From assembly GCA_964304625.1 (NCBI GenBank), contig OZ199838.1:3658001-3722000 (forward strand): a stretch of DNA of 64,000 nucleotides, read 5' to 3'. A model generated the notes under the pieces. That model worked only from the letters and a program-made list of their open reading frames with translations. It made no database searches and had not been told where the DNA came from. The stretch is from Kudoa neothunni. Taxonomy: Eukaryota > Cnidaria. Positions 50,109 through 62,447 of the stretch are shown one piece after another. Within the stretch, counting starts at the first letter, position 1. Every line of letters starts with the position of its first letter. Both the position numbers and the translations under genes were made by a program.

Positions 50109-53100
50109 AGTTTCGTGAGTGTTCGATAATCCGCGCCAAAATTATTGTAACACCTACATCAAACCCTTTCTCTCTAAATTTTGACCCTTATCAATTTTCT
50201 GCGAAAAGAATCCATATTATTTAATTATTTATTTGTAAATATTAAAATTTTGTGAATTTTTTATAGTAATTTTTGCACCAATTATGAATTACTTAGCCCA
50301 TATAGATGAAATACAATTTATTGGTATTGATTCATTCTTAAATTTTGTGAATCTCCCACAAATTAATATAAGTATACACACATGTAATATTGATTGTACG
50401 GAAATGGACAATTAATAGAAATAGCGCATGAGCACAATTTATAATGGTATAGTTTAATTATTTAATGTGTTTTTAAATATACCTCAAAAAATTTTAAATT
50501 CGATTATACTTACTAATTATTAACACATATGATAAATAACACTGAAAATTTAATTTACGATCGTCGCGCGCGTATTTCCTTACATGGAATAAAAACACAG
50601 ATTAAATTTATCTAATGAGAATTTGAGCTACAGTTGTGCTTCGATATTGCGTAATTTAGTTTTATTAGCATTATGTGATTTAATTCACTAAATCCAACAT
50701 AAAAATCATATTCAGTATGCTTAAATGGATAGTTTTACGAAAAAACAAAAATTTTGAACAAGCGGATACAAATCAAATTAGCATAAACCTTGTGTCTCGC
50801 TATCGCTACCGCTATTGCGTAACTCATTTTTTTTATTTCAATCCCTTTAATCTGATGAATGTACTATAAAAAGCATAACAAGTTCTCATATAACTAATAA
50901 AGATATAATAAAAAAATTGATTACTATAATTTTTTGAAGTCTATATCGAGTTCTAATGATATTACTGTAAAATGTTTCAGTTTACCAATTTATATTAACT
51001 TCAATATTGTTCGATAATTTAAAATAGGTTATTTAAATCTATTTAGAAGTTTTTTTAAACAAGACGAAACTATTTATTGAAACATTACAAAATTTTGAAA
51101 AATATTTAAACTTCAAAAATATATAGATATTAAAATAATTTTTACAATTGGATGGTTTCAATGCGAGAAAAAAATTAATATCTAGTTTTATTAATGATCT
51201 AAAAATCTTGTGTTATTACCAAAGATATTGGAATAAAAGATTTCAGTGGGAATCGAGAGTTAGTTTAATAATTGCAGAAGGCGTTACGGTCTGAAAAACT
51301 CAAATCGCACGGAGAAGAGCGCTCATTTTAAATATATTTATCTATGGTTGAGACATTTTACCGAGATTTTGTCAAGATACAATCTGGGATACATGTACAT
51401 ATTTGATTTGTATGAACAACTTATTTAGATTACGTCCACTATTAAAAATTAACACAGTGTAAGGGTGTAAATCAATTCAAAAGCGTGCTACGATGTTTAT
51501 CACTTCTACAATAACCCAAGAAAAATTTTAATTACACATAATAATAAAATTTTTTGAAAAATCGCTGTTTTACGGGAATTAGGGAGTTTTCAGTTTAGTG
51601 CCATTCGCAAATGAATGTGTGATTATCTTCATTTGTATTTTATCAAATTCTCAAAGATGTGGACCCGAGATTCATTCAAGTTAATAGAAAGATTTTTATT
51701 TAATTACAAAAGTGCTCATATTGTCCTTAATCGGTCGATTATTTCGAATACATCCAGCTCCTACTTCTATCAAAAACATTACTTGTGTGGTGCAACCAAT
51801 TTATTTGGGAATAATTCCCCCCTAAAAAACCAATTAGAGAAAAATATTTAAGTATGCCGTACTCTATTACTTAAATATGTTAAAATAAATTGGGGAATCG
51901 TTACAGTTAAAAAATTAATAATTAAGATATTAATCAGCCTATTTTCAAACAAAAATAATTGATTTGTTCTTCATTTTTATTAAAAAATTAGCAAGATAAA
52001 ACTTTAACGTAGTGTGATGATGAAATACCATTAAAAGTAATAAATAGAAAAATTTTAATATTCATATGTGTAGATAATAATATTATTTTTTGGAAAAAAA
52101 CGAAATTTTACATTTAAATTAAGATGATCAAGGTAAATATTCTTTTATAAATGAAAATCCTGATCTCATACACAACGATGAAATCGTTACAACGTTTTAG
52201 GTATAGATCTTATAAATCCGCGAAAAAACGTATGTCATTGAGAATCCTATTAAATTATTTTCTGCACATCAAGTTAAGGACGTTTTACGCGAAATTACGA
52301 TAAGGGGAGTATACGCCTCACCAAATTTAGCCTTTTCCACATGCCCGACATTCCCGATTTTATTCAACACTTGTTTTACACTATTTTTAAATATTGAATG
52401 TACAGAAAGAACTCAAAAATCATTATCTTGAAAATTATGACATCTGCCCTTCGGACTAAATCGGAACGCGCACACGCTCGTGCTCATTTTGGTTTTTTGG
52501 GTTTTCCGTTGTTTTCAGCTCAATAAGATCATTAAAACAACTTTTATACAACTAGTTTCTTTTTATTATTTTTAAATCAATTTAAAACAAAAGCCTATTT
52601 ATGTTATGCTGTATATACTTTAAAGGTTATAGGAAGAAAATGCAATTTGTATATGTTAGATTTCAATTCCTAAAATAAAAAATTTACTTTGAAATTTCAA
52701 AAAATTAGTTTTAGTTTATGTAATTTTTTTATATCTTGATAATGGTTGTTAACGAAATGATCATGAAAATACAATAGCATGTGATTATATGTTTTTTTAT
52801 TGTTATTTATATAAATATTTAATAATTACATTTTTTTAATTTTAGAGCTAAAAGACACCTTTAGGTATCAATTTTGTAATTACGTCTACAAAATACATTA
52901 TTACTCATACCACTTTAATGTTATTACGTAACATAAAATGGCGAGTGAGAATATGACATATTATTTTTTAACAATATACTCCCTTATTACCGAAATCACC
53001 AATAAATTAATAATAAATTATAAAGAAGATGAGTTATTACGCAATATCGAGACACAGCTGTATCTTAGAGACCTAATTTCTGCCAAACTAAAAAATTAGA

Positions 53101-53841
53101 ATGCGTATGACCTGCAGTCTGTAACCTCAAAAATATTTTGAAGTATAATTGTAAAAATAGTCACATAGGAAAATTTCTGGATATTTTAAGTAAATTTTAA
53201 TCGTAAACAGCATGTATGTTTGCGCCATATAAATTTTGAATTCCGGAATTTCTTGTTCACAAGTTTTATAAGGATTTGTTTTTTTAGAATCTGCTAACAA
53301 AAATTAAAGTCCAACCTCAAACTTCGACCAAAATCCGTTCTAGAAATGTGTCCGAGCTCCGAATAATTTTTACCCATGCAAAATAATGAAAATTAATTTA
53401 ATCCGTTACCGCAAATCAAATAAATGACTATTTTTATTCTTATTTATGAAAAAACATGCCTACGCCGTGTTTAAAAAATATAACAAATAAATTTTAATAG
53501 TAATAATAAAAATAAAATAAATATTTTTTGGTTGTCATACGATAGATTAAGAGGTTTCTCTTTAGTTGGCGCTCTTACAATTTGATTGAATGACTCTTCT
53601 TCTAGAATTTTGTTTCTTATCTGTTCTTTTCCAACTGGATTTGTTCTTAATACTTTTACTATATGTGTTTGAATTCAGAAGTGTTTCTGACTCAAACCCT
53701 TGGTCAAACGACGCTCCGAGATGGCTCTGATTTTTTGGTTCCCAAGAGCGAAATGATGGGTCAGAAATAATTAAATATAGTCAAAACTAGAAACACCCTA
53801 GTATTATTTACAATGTAAACAGTCACATTCGTTTATTTTTA

Positions 53842-54074
53842 TTTGTTGCAGGCTCCCAGAGCCAACTCCCTTGAAGGGATAGGTAGGGTTAGCCGTGTAC
53901 CCTAGAAAGGACACAGATTTTTAGCAGGCCAAGCTGGTTGGATTAAGCGAGATATTGTGATGATTGCCTCCCTCCACTGACTTCTGCACTACCTGAAGGA
54001 ATGACCATTCCATTATGGTGGTTATTCATGGCGTTATCTGATCTTATGATGATTCGCCGGGTGTCTATTCCGAG
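53842..54074. repeat. GC-richer repeat ending at the gap, related to 33440-33780
   Basis: It shares CAGAGCCAAC..CCTT.AAGGG.TAGG and a following TTTAG block with the earlier locus. On the minus strand a frame reads LGIDTRRIIIRSDNAMNNHH, which looks protein-like, but I cannot name it. Truncated by the run of N. Confidence 0.4.
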
Positions 54075-54274
54075 NNNNNNNNNNNNNNNNNNNNNNNNNN
54101 NNNNNNNNNNNNNNNNNNNNNNNNNNNNNNNNNNNNNNNNNNNNNNNNNNNNNNNNNNNNNNNNNNNNNNNNNNNNNNNNNNNNNNNNNNNNNNNNNNNN
54201 NNNNNNNNNNNNNNNNNNNNNNNNNNNNNNNNNNNNNNNNNNNNNNNNNNNNNNNNNNNNNNNNNNNNNNNNNN
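54075..54274. other. Assembly gap (200 N)
   Basis: A run of exactly 200 undetermined bases; the size is probably a placeholder or scaffolding estimate. It follows directly on a GC-richer repeat, a plausible cause of the break. Confidence 0.99.
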
Positions 54275-54644
54275 AAAAAATTTTTAAATAGGATTTTATC
54301 AACTTTTATTTTAGAAAAAATGTTCATAATAAACAAAAAAATAGATTGTAAAAGTTTAATTGTAGATATAACGGACCATTAAAATTGATTATGGAGAACA
54401 TTGTAATACGCTCATCACAAAGATTGATCCTTTCTTTTCCAAATATATTTAGCAATATTGAGAAACTCCTTTTAACATCAACGGGGTAAACTGGTAACGT
54501 CAAGATATCTTGATAGTCTCAAGTGTGACAAGCATTCCACACTTTATTCCATTGAATCAATATGTATGGTCGAGATGAATCTTTTATCATTTTACATAAC
54601 ATGATGTACTCTTTATTATTCTCAACCATCTCTTTAATTTTTAA

Positions 54645-56315
54645 CCTTCCGATCGCCTCAAAACCGACTATTCACTTAGGTCATTTGGGGCCTATTAGAC
54701 CCCACTTTTTTATTTAATATTATGAATTTAAATAATTTTTAAAATTTCGTCATGCAAAAATAAAAAAATTTTATCGACAAAATCGCACAATATTGACAAA
54801 AAACATGAATGGGGAATTTTCCGATACAGCCCAAATAATGTTAAGTCAATTTTTATGAAATATTATTTAAAATAATGTATTATAAATTACCTCATATATA
54901 ATTAATTAGAACAAAATTTTACAATGCAGAAAAATAGTTATCAACAAAATGGACTAAAAAGATCTCCAACGTTTAACTTAGACACATATCAATGTAAAAG
55001 TTAAAATCTGCCTTCTGTGACTTCCCTATTATTATCTGTGAGTTTAAGGGAACGGTAATATCATTATTTATATCAGTTCAACAATAAAATCGATGCTCTA
55101 CCTCTAATTAACAATTTATTATCAACATCAAAACAGACATCTCACTTCGTAAAAATATGAAATGTATTAAATAATCCAAACATTTATTTTTGTCTAATGA
55201 ATAGTTAAAACAAGCACATATATTTATTTTCTTGTGATAACTGTTTCTTCGACTAACAGCACATTGTTAACGCAATTTTTTGAAACAATATTGGTGCTAT
55301 TTTGATTTCCTGCTCATGATTTAGTTACAAATTTAACGTCAAGGAACTGCTGAAGGAACGGAACGTGCTAGCGATATCCTCTAAAAATTAGACTCTTGAT
55401 TTTTCCATCATTGAATATGATTTTATAAGCTGCCGAATTAGCTAAAATTAACAAATTTTTATTATTTAATGACTTAAGAGGCTAGAATTTTCTTTTCATT
55501 AAACAGAAAAAGTGTGCTACTTGACTCCTTTGTTTTATTTTTTTCCACTATACACGGAACATTTCTATTATTAGCTCTAAGTGTTCTAATCATGATAACA
55601 ACCATTTTCAATAGCTGAAAACACTTTTCTGCAATTATTTTAATAATGAAAGTAAAAAATATTGGAATTACACGCAACATTTCTGTAAAAATTGCCTTCC
55701 AAAAATACGTCAAAAAATCCGTTATATGAAAGATTATCTGAGTTGTAACATTCGTAAGATCAGAGAACTTACAAAATTTTTTCTTAGTATTTTAGAGATT
55801 TTTAAAGCTTCTGCAGCCAAGATAAAGTTATTATCATAATATTCAGACAAATCAGTTACAGAATCAATAAAATAGGAGGATTCGATTATTTCACGAAATT
55901 CGGACTTATAATCGGCGGAATATATCTTGTTAAAGGCCTCCATGAAGACAAATTTCCACAATTCGCGTAGTTCGTGTATAATCGTATAAACTCGCCAGAA
56001 AGTATATCTCATTTTTCTCTTTATTTCGTCGATAGATTTTGTTCATATTCCTGATTCCGTTTTATTATAATTTTATACATAATACGATAAAATAAAATTG
56101 TGGGGTCTATTAGAATCCAAACGCACCAAGTGTATAATTATTATTTTATTTTTCATATATTATTGATAATTCAAAACTTGATTGACGAGAATTCAGTGTA
56201 AAAATTTAATAAGAGTAAACCGAGTTTTAGAAAATTCAAATGATTGGAAGGGACCAAATACTAACCTTTAATATGGCTTGGGGTCCAATAGATGATCCCG
56301 AACGCAGTCGGAAAA
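54645..56315 (-). mobile_element. Degenerate piggyBac element
   Basis: Left end CCTTCCGATCGCC after TTAA (54641-54644); the inverse of the right end is TTTTCCGACTGCG, next to TTAC (56316-56319). Subterminal GGGGCC.ATTAGACCCC-type palindromes occur near 54685-54705, with related GGGGTC blocks at 56101-56110 and 56280-56290, as in the other copies. Minus-strand frames 56012-55734 and 55713-55474 hold relic coding sequence; TLRANNRNVPCIVEKNK resembles the GTxRxNRxxxP motif of piggyBac transposases. The 92-codon upstream frame (LRELWKFVFMEAFNKIYSAD) is not recognised. Confidence 0.65.
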
Positions 56316-56365
56316 TTACAACTAACAGAGATTATCAAAATTTAATTTATCAATAGTAATTAGAG

Positions 56366-57092
56366 CAATGGTGCACAAACTTTTGGAATATTGGGCGAAA
56401 TTTTAATCTTCGAACATTTTCAGGGGTCAGAAAGTTTAAAACTAAAGTTAAAGCTTAAACTTTGAATAAATTTACGAATTTTGAAACGTAATATTAAAAA
56501 TAATTCATGAATAAAAATTTTACTAAATGTTTTACATTAAATGACGAATGACATAGAAAACAAATAATATTCGTCCTCTGTAAAATAAATCAATATTTTT
56601 CCGTCCAGGAGTCATTAAATTTTCTATTCTCGCATAAAACTTTTTTTCGAATTTAAGTCAATTTAACTTTGAAATAAAATAAAAAAAGCGAATTTTTAAG
56701 TTATAAATCCACCCAATACCTGTATGATTTTCTCCTCCATACACACTCAAGAAGAAATAATTAAAATTGGAACATGAACTTCGATTAATCAAACGTTTTT
56801 TATACATCACAAGGTGAAGTGGCTAACAATAATAAATCTTTTTGCCTATGTAGATAGTTTTTTTGATGCTTCGTTCCTAACGGTTCATATATAATAGAAA
56901 TCTCAAATATATTTGTTTAATAACTTCATTAGATGTTATTGATACATTCAATAACTGGATAAACCAGTTGAAGTTAAATAATCGAAAGCTTTATTCAATC
57001 CAAATAAAAGTATACCATTAATCTGAACATAAGTAGGGTTCATCACGGGTCACAAAAAAAGCTCATTGAGTGCCGGAGTTTATGCACCCCAT
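56366..57092. mobile_element. hAT-type MITE, same family as the PSMC6 intron insertion
   Basis: A 727-bp non-coding element with a perfect 8-bp duplication AATTAGAG (56358-56365 and 57093-57100). Ends CAATGGTGCACAAACTTTTG and, inverted, ATGGGGTGCATAAACTCCGG. Internal sequence is collinear with 35532-36470 with indels (for example TCTCCTCCATACA shared by both). Confidence 0.85.
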
Positions 57093-57640
57093 AATTAGAG
57101 TATTTCGATTAATATATTTAACCATTTGAAAAATACAAAGAGAAGGAATAGTTTCCTCAAAATTTTTGAGTATTTATCGATTAAATTCTTCATTTGTGGT
57201 ATCACACATATTTTCACATTTAAATATCAAATTGTTTCAAGATTCAAATGGAACAGGGTCAATAATATCCTTATTATTGTTGACCGAATTATCTCCCTTA
57301 ATTCCAACGTTATCCTTTATCCAATCAAGTATCCGCCGTGTACAATTCTCACTTGTTTCTATTATCCCTTAAACACTACCCCTGGGCTCCACGAACCCAC
57401 TTCCGAATAAAACTCGCTTTAAATTCGTCAATTTTAAACATTTTTACCCCGGATTTCACTTAAATTCATAAAAAATTGTTTTCCATAATTTTGTAAAATA
57501 TCTGAAAAAATTGTTTTCCGCATATTAAACTGTTTGAGATACAGATGAGCTTATTGTTATGTAAACAAATATCAAATACGGTCATTTTTAATCCTAAATA
57601 TTGACAGGATTTTCCCAGCACATTGTATTGTCCAGCAATA

Positions 57641-59310
57641 ATGGCTTCTTTTGATGCAGAAAGTATATCTTCAGATGAGATTGAAAGGTTATTGCAGATA
57701 GAAAGAGAACCTAAATTTGTTAATGTTAAATTAATGAGTAATTTCAATTTTGAAGTGTTTTGCATTATTTTTCTATTTATAGATGATATTGACATTACAA
57801 ATGAATGCACTCCAATGAATGAAAATAGTATAAAGTCCACTTCTTATATTTCAAAAGACAAATCTTTGGTCTGGTCTCGGAAATCCATACGTGGACGAAC
57901 TGCCAATCAAAATATTATCAATAATAACCTAGAGGAACGAAAACCTATTGAAACATTGGACACACAAACCATATTGATCTGATCTCACTTTCGAATTTTA
58001 TAAGAGAAGAGATGCTCGAAGAAATTTTATTTTTCACAAACCGTAAGGTTTTGAAAAACATAATGATTTGTGGAAACACCTAGATTGTATCGAATTAAAA
58101 GCTTTCTAAGGATTGCTGTTATTGGCTGGTACCTATAAATCAAACCTAGAGAGTACCAGGATTGTGTGGCATAAAATTCACGGAAGACCATTATTTCTCG
58201 CCACTACGAGTGAAATAAGATTTCAAAAAATCTTAAATTGCTTGCGCTTTGATGAATATTGGAGGTGTATAAAGTTCCCAAATTCAGCTAATAAATTTTC
58301 CCCGTTTGTAAACTGTTTGGGAATTTTTCTGAAATCTGTAGGAATTGTTATATCCCTGGACCTAATTTGACCGTAGATGAACAATTATATCCGTTCCGAG
58401 CGCGTGTATCATTTCTTGTTTACATGCCAAAATAATCATCCAAATATGGGCTAAAATTTTGGATCGTGTGTGATAGTCAAACACATTATGTATCCAACGT
58501 TTTACCTTACTTGGATAGAATTGATGAGTGTCGTGAAATAAATCTAAGTTTTAATGTTGTCATTGATTTGACTTAACATTTTTTGGACTCTGAAGAACTA
58601 TTACGTGTGATAATTATTTCACTTCATTGAAGCTAGCCCTATATCTACGAGAAAGAAAAACAATCATTGTTGGTATGGTACGCAAATGTCGAATATTTAT
58701 TCCACCTGAATTTCAACCAAATAACTCTCGAAAGATATTTTCATCCTTATTTGGTTTCTATAAGTCATTTACCCTAATTTTTTATGTACCGAGGAAAAAC
58801 AAGACTGTAATAATTCTTTCTTCGGAGCATCGTACACCAAATATTAGTTCAAATTACCATCGTAAACCAAAAGCAATCTTGGATTATAATGTACAGAAAT
58901 GTGGCGTTGACACTTTGGATCAATGTATTTCCACGTATACATGTAAAAGCAAATGTAGACGGTGGCCATTCGTTGTATTTTGTCAAATACTTGATATAGC
59001 TGCGTTCAATGCATTTGTTGTCTTTATTCATGGCAATCCCGATTATTGTGACACAAACAAGTCAAATCGTCGCCAACAATTTCTCATGGATTTGTCCATG
59101 TCAGTAATTAAGCCCTTGCAGGAAAGGAGATATAAACGTGAATTTGTTTCTAACCAGCCTGCTGTTAAAAGAACAGTGGGAATAGTTGGTTTCGAATTTA
59201 ATAAAGAAAGTGATCCTCTAGTGGAAAACCAAGAAAATAATCAAAGAAAGCGATGCTGTTTGTGTCCTACCAGTATTGTATGTCGAAGCAAGCAAGTCTG
59301 TCACTTGTGA
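57641..59310 (+). pseudogene. piggyBac transposase, broken
   Basis: It begins MASFDAESISSDEIERLLQ, an acidic N-terminus typical of the family. Then, in several frames: ESTRIVWHKIHGRPLF, FQKILNCLRFDE, LTVDEQLYPFRARVSF, LKFWIVCDSQTHYV, and from 58627 a long open stretch with PKAILDYNVQKCGVDTLDQ and a C-terminal cysteine-rich zinc-binding motif (CCLCPTSIVCRSKQVCHL). These are the DEQ, D and DYN..K.GVD signatures. Frame changes lie near 57982, 58370 and 58560-58627, so the gene is inactive. Restored length would be about 550 residues, as expected. Confidence 0.85.
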
Positions 59311-59352
59311 TCGAAATATTTGTAATGAACATTCAACGAAAAACATTATTTG

Positions 59353-60400
59353 GCTATTCTTTACAAAACGGGACTGCAGTCGGAAAACTTTCGTCGCGCG
59401 CCCGGAAAATGGAAAACTTCAGGAGAAATTTTGATTTGGAGAATATTGATTCCATCAATATGATGGAATATGCATTTTTTAGGATCGACACAATTTATAC
59501 CATCAAAACATTGCAGAATCTTGGTCTAATTTCATCAGAGAAAACGTGTATTTGTGGGACGATGATGCATCTCATATCAAATAAAACTTGCCAAGATCTG
59601 TTTTTCTTCCGATGCCCGGGTTGTTTGAAGAAGCAAAATCTACGAGTTGGATCAATATTTCAACATTCTAAACTGCCACTGTGGAAACTATTTATATTTT
59701 TCCTCGTAAAAATTCAATTCAGCAAGGTTACCTACGAAGAAATACAAAGGCACGTCGGAATCCTCTCTTCAAAAGCAATATGTGATTGGCCTGAATTATT
59801 AAGGAGTATTATCACATTGAAGATTACTGACGAGAGAAAAAAAACTGGCGGTGCAAATGTCGTTGTCCAGATCGATTAATCTGCGGTGACTAAACGAAAA
59901 TATAATGTTGGTAGACTGTTAAAAACCCAGCAATATTGGATTGTTGGTGGTATAGATGAGGAAGGTGAATGTTTTTTTGAACTGACGCAGAGAAGAAGCA
60001 GCTCTGTATTGGAAAAAATTATTCTCGATAATGTTGAAGAGAATTCTGTTATCTGGACTAATAAATGGAGAGGCTATAATCACCTGAACGATTTAGGATT
60101 TTTTCACGATACGGTCTGTCACAAATATTCGTTTATTTCTGGTACTGGTGTACACACAAATAAGCTCGAAGCTACGTGGGGAGGATTTAAAAGGAAGTAT
60201 CGAAATATTACAAATAAAAATGAAGGGTCATTATATAACTTCATTTCGGATTATATATTCCGTGAAAAATATAGAGGCGTCGAACTTAGCACTTTCTTTA
60301 GAGAAATTATGAATAATTATTTAATATAATTTATTGTGTTGTTTTTTCGCGATTTTCTCCTAAAGTTTCCGACTGCAGTCCCGTTTTGTAAAGAATAGCC
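59353..60400 (+). mobile_element. Merlin-superfamily element nested in piggyBac
   Basis: A 1048-bp element with perfect 35-bp inverted repeats (59353-59387 and 60366-60400) starting GGCTATTCTTTACAAAACGG. Flanking octamers CATTATTT (59345-59352) and TATTATTT (60401-60408) match at 7 of 8 positions, consistent with the 8-9-bp duplication of Merlin/IS1016-type elements. Inserted about 40 bp after the piggyBac stop codon, so it is younger than its host. Confidence 0.92.
59409..60329 (+). pseudogene. Merlin (IS1016/ISXO2-like) transposase, one in-frame stop
   Basis: A DDE transposase of the ISXO2-like family with an N-terminal zinc-ribbon: CICGTMMHL and FRCPGCLKKQNLRVGSIF. The core has VVVQID, then a TAA codon (59877-59879) where the family has Glu (IDES), then SAVTKRKYNVGR, IVGGIDEEGECFFE, VIWTNKWRGYNHL and a final THTNKLEATWGGFK-like block (VHTNKLEATWGGFK). 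The reading frame continues unchanged across the stop to 60329. The second catalytic Asp (family TDxWxGY) is Asn here, so the copy looks doubly inactive. Confidence 0.88.
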
Positions 60401-60836
60401 TATTATTTGTTTAAACTGTGACTCACAACAAAAATAATTTAAACATATTTCTTGTTTATGATTTTTTATTGAATGCTATGTGAATGTTTATAACGGTTGG
60501 AACATATGGTAGGAGTGGATTTAAAATGAATAATTATTAATTTTGCTAACTAACTCAATAGAAATTTTGATTAAAATACAAATAAATTAAAGCTGACAAC
60601 GAATAAATACATTTTAATAATAAGAAACAATATAATAATTCCTGCTAAGTATTTTTGTTATACGTAATAGTAAGGTATATCATACTACCTTTAGCTATTC
60701 TATTTTTGTTTATATATCATATATAACTTGACCTGCTAATAGCAGAAGAGTCAATTTAAGATTAAATTATAATACCGCGTTCGACGTAAGTTAATCCCTG
60801 GGTTCCAGGAGGTTAGTGTTTGTTAGTGTTTAAGGG

Positions 60837-61763
60837 TTAATTCTGAGAAATCGCACAACGGAGTAAAAGCATCATTTAAAAAATTGAATAAGAATTAAAA
60901 TATATTAAGGCTACCAGATTATATCCCCAAAAATTCTTTAACATCTTTGCAACATATACAGACCTATCAATCAACCCTCGGTAGTTTCTAAATCGTTCTA
61001 CTCCATCAAGTAATTTGTCAGTTCACTTCGCTTCCTCTCAGTTTATGAATGTTCCTCCAATTCGACGTTTTAAATCGATAAAAATTGATTTTACTCGAAA
61101 ATTTCCAATCCTAGTTTAAACGAATCACGCAATCATTCTTTAATATTGTATTTTTTAATTTTTTTTGTTTGAAATTTGCATAATTTTATAATACATTTAT
61201 TAAAAATTTTTAAAATATTTAATAAAAAAATTGAGATTTTACCACATTGATGTTATTTTTAGGTAGTTTTCCTTAGTGTTAGAAATTTAATATTCGGGTC
61301 ATATCGTAAACAAAAAATAATCAATATCAAAATGCCAGACTTTAATGTCGGTAGAAAATAATGTGAGAGTAGATAAAAAAAAAACCCAAATTAAGCACGC
61401 ACATTAGAGATAATTTCGTGTCGGCATACACACCTAAGATTAACTAAAGTGATCAAGAGCGCGTTGCTTGCCTAAACCCCACAATAACTCTCATTTCATA
61501 TAACATCCTTGACCTAACTCGTCAAAAAATTCTTATAATTAATAATCTTTTATGAAATAATGGTAGAGCCCTTATTTTTGAAATTATTTAGAAAAATAAT
61601 ACAATTTGCGCAGCGAACAAGTCACGCACCATAGAATACACACGAAATGTATCAGGTTGTTACAACTAAACGTGTTGGCGCATAGCAAGATCATCATACG
61701 AGCACTAACAAATTTAATCGTAATTACTAAAAGTATGAAAGTTATAGAATCTGACAAACTGAT
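60837..61763. other. Spacer between transposon cluster and GMF
   Basis: No gene seen; AT-rich, short frames only (61606-61839 plus overlaps the GMF terminal exon on the other strand). Confidence 0.45.
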
Positions 61764-62447
61764 TTACTGGAAAAAGGCTAGTTCTTCCCGTAACCAATCC
61801 TCGGTCAACTCTTCAGTATCTCTAACCTTTAACAACTAAAATGTGTTAGTCGGCTTTGTTAATTTTTATGCTAACCAGTTACCCTTCCAAACTGACCTGC
61901 CTTCATTACCATATCTACACTCTGGGTGTACATAATATTTAGTTCTGTTTTGCAACCTATAGCAGAGTACTCGAAAAATCTCAAGAGTAAAGATGATGTT
62001 ACCATGTGGGCACACATACACTATCATCATAGGAAATGTTATTCTGCCATCTCTTTTCACTTCTTTGCATATTATTCCAACAAATCGAGGTTCTCTCTCA
62101 GGTAGTTCATTGACCAACTCTTCCATATCGAATTCCTAGTTGAATAAAACAATAAGTCAATGTGAGAGGGTAATTGATTAGCTTCAATTAAATACCTCGA
62201 GACCTCCATCGATAACAAATTTCAAATTGGATACGTCTAGTTTAACTACAATTCAAGTTGAGTTATAAGTTTAATCATCACGAAATGTATACCAATAATA
62301 GCAGCATTTTCTTTTACTTGTTTGAACCGAAATTTCTTTAGAGCTTGGACTGTTTCGTCGGGTACTGTGCAAATTTGACATCCAGACTAAGGTAAGTGCG
62401 GGTTTGAAAATTTTATTATAAAAAGCAAACTATCGGGTTTATACCAT
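61764..62447 (-). CDS. GMFB: Glia maturation factor (ADF-H domain, Arp2/3 debrancher)
   Basis: GMF proteins are cytosolic ADF-homology proteins that bind Arp2/3 and dissociate actin branches. The gene is complete at about 140 codons, the usual length. ATG at 62447-62445 forms an exon with a single codon before a GTAT...TTAG intron; the next exon reads SGCQICTVPDETVQALKKFR. After an intron come VKLDVSNLKFVIDGGLE, then EFDMEELVNELPEREPRFVG and DGRITFPMMIVYVCPHG (family DELPERQPRF and DGRVSYPLCFIF), then CKTELNIMYTQSVDMVMKAG, then LLKVRDTEELTEDWLREELA with FFQ and stop at 61764-61766 (family IRNTEDLTEEWLREKLGFFH). Four further introns of roughly 45-65 nt all splice in frame. The animal family has GMFB/GMFG paralogues; here it cannot be assigned to one of them. 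Confidence 0.9.

Larger units (their letters stand above)
50109..54640. other. Gene-free region containing an assembly gap
   Basis: AT-rich, no supported gene. A frame at 51615-51851 has no motif. A GC-richer repeat precedes the gap. Confidence 0.45.
57366..60836 (+). mobile_element. piggyBac element with a nested Merlin element
   Basis: Inverted ends CCCTTAAACACTA (57366-57378) and TAGTGTTTAAGGG (60824-60836). Flanks are TTAT (57362-57365) and TTAA (60837-60840), i.e. TTAA duplication with one change. Without the Merlin insertion it would be about 2.4 kb, a normal size for piggyBac. Confidence 0.85.

Noticed and set aside
53943-54336. Long frames across the gap
   Set aside because: They are open only because they run through undetermined bases.
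57166-57410. Plus-strand frames at the left end of the piggyBac element as a gene
   Set aside because: They run across the transposon boundary at 57366 and show no domain.
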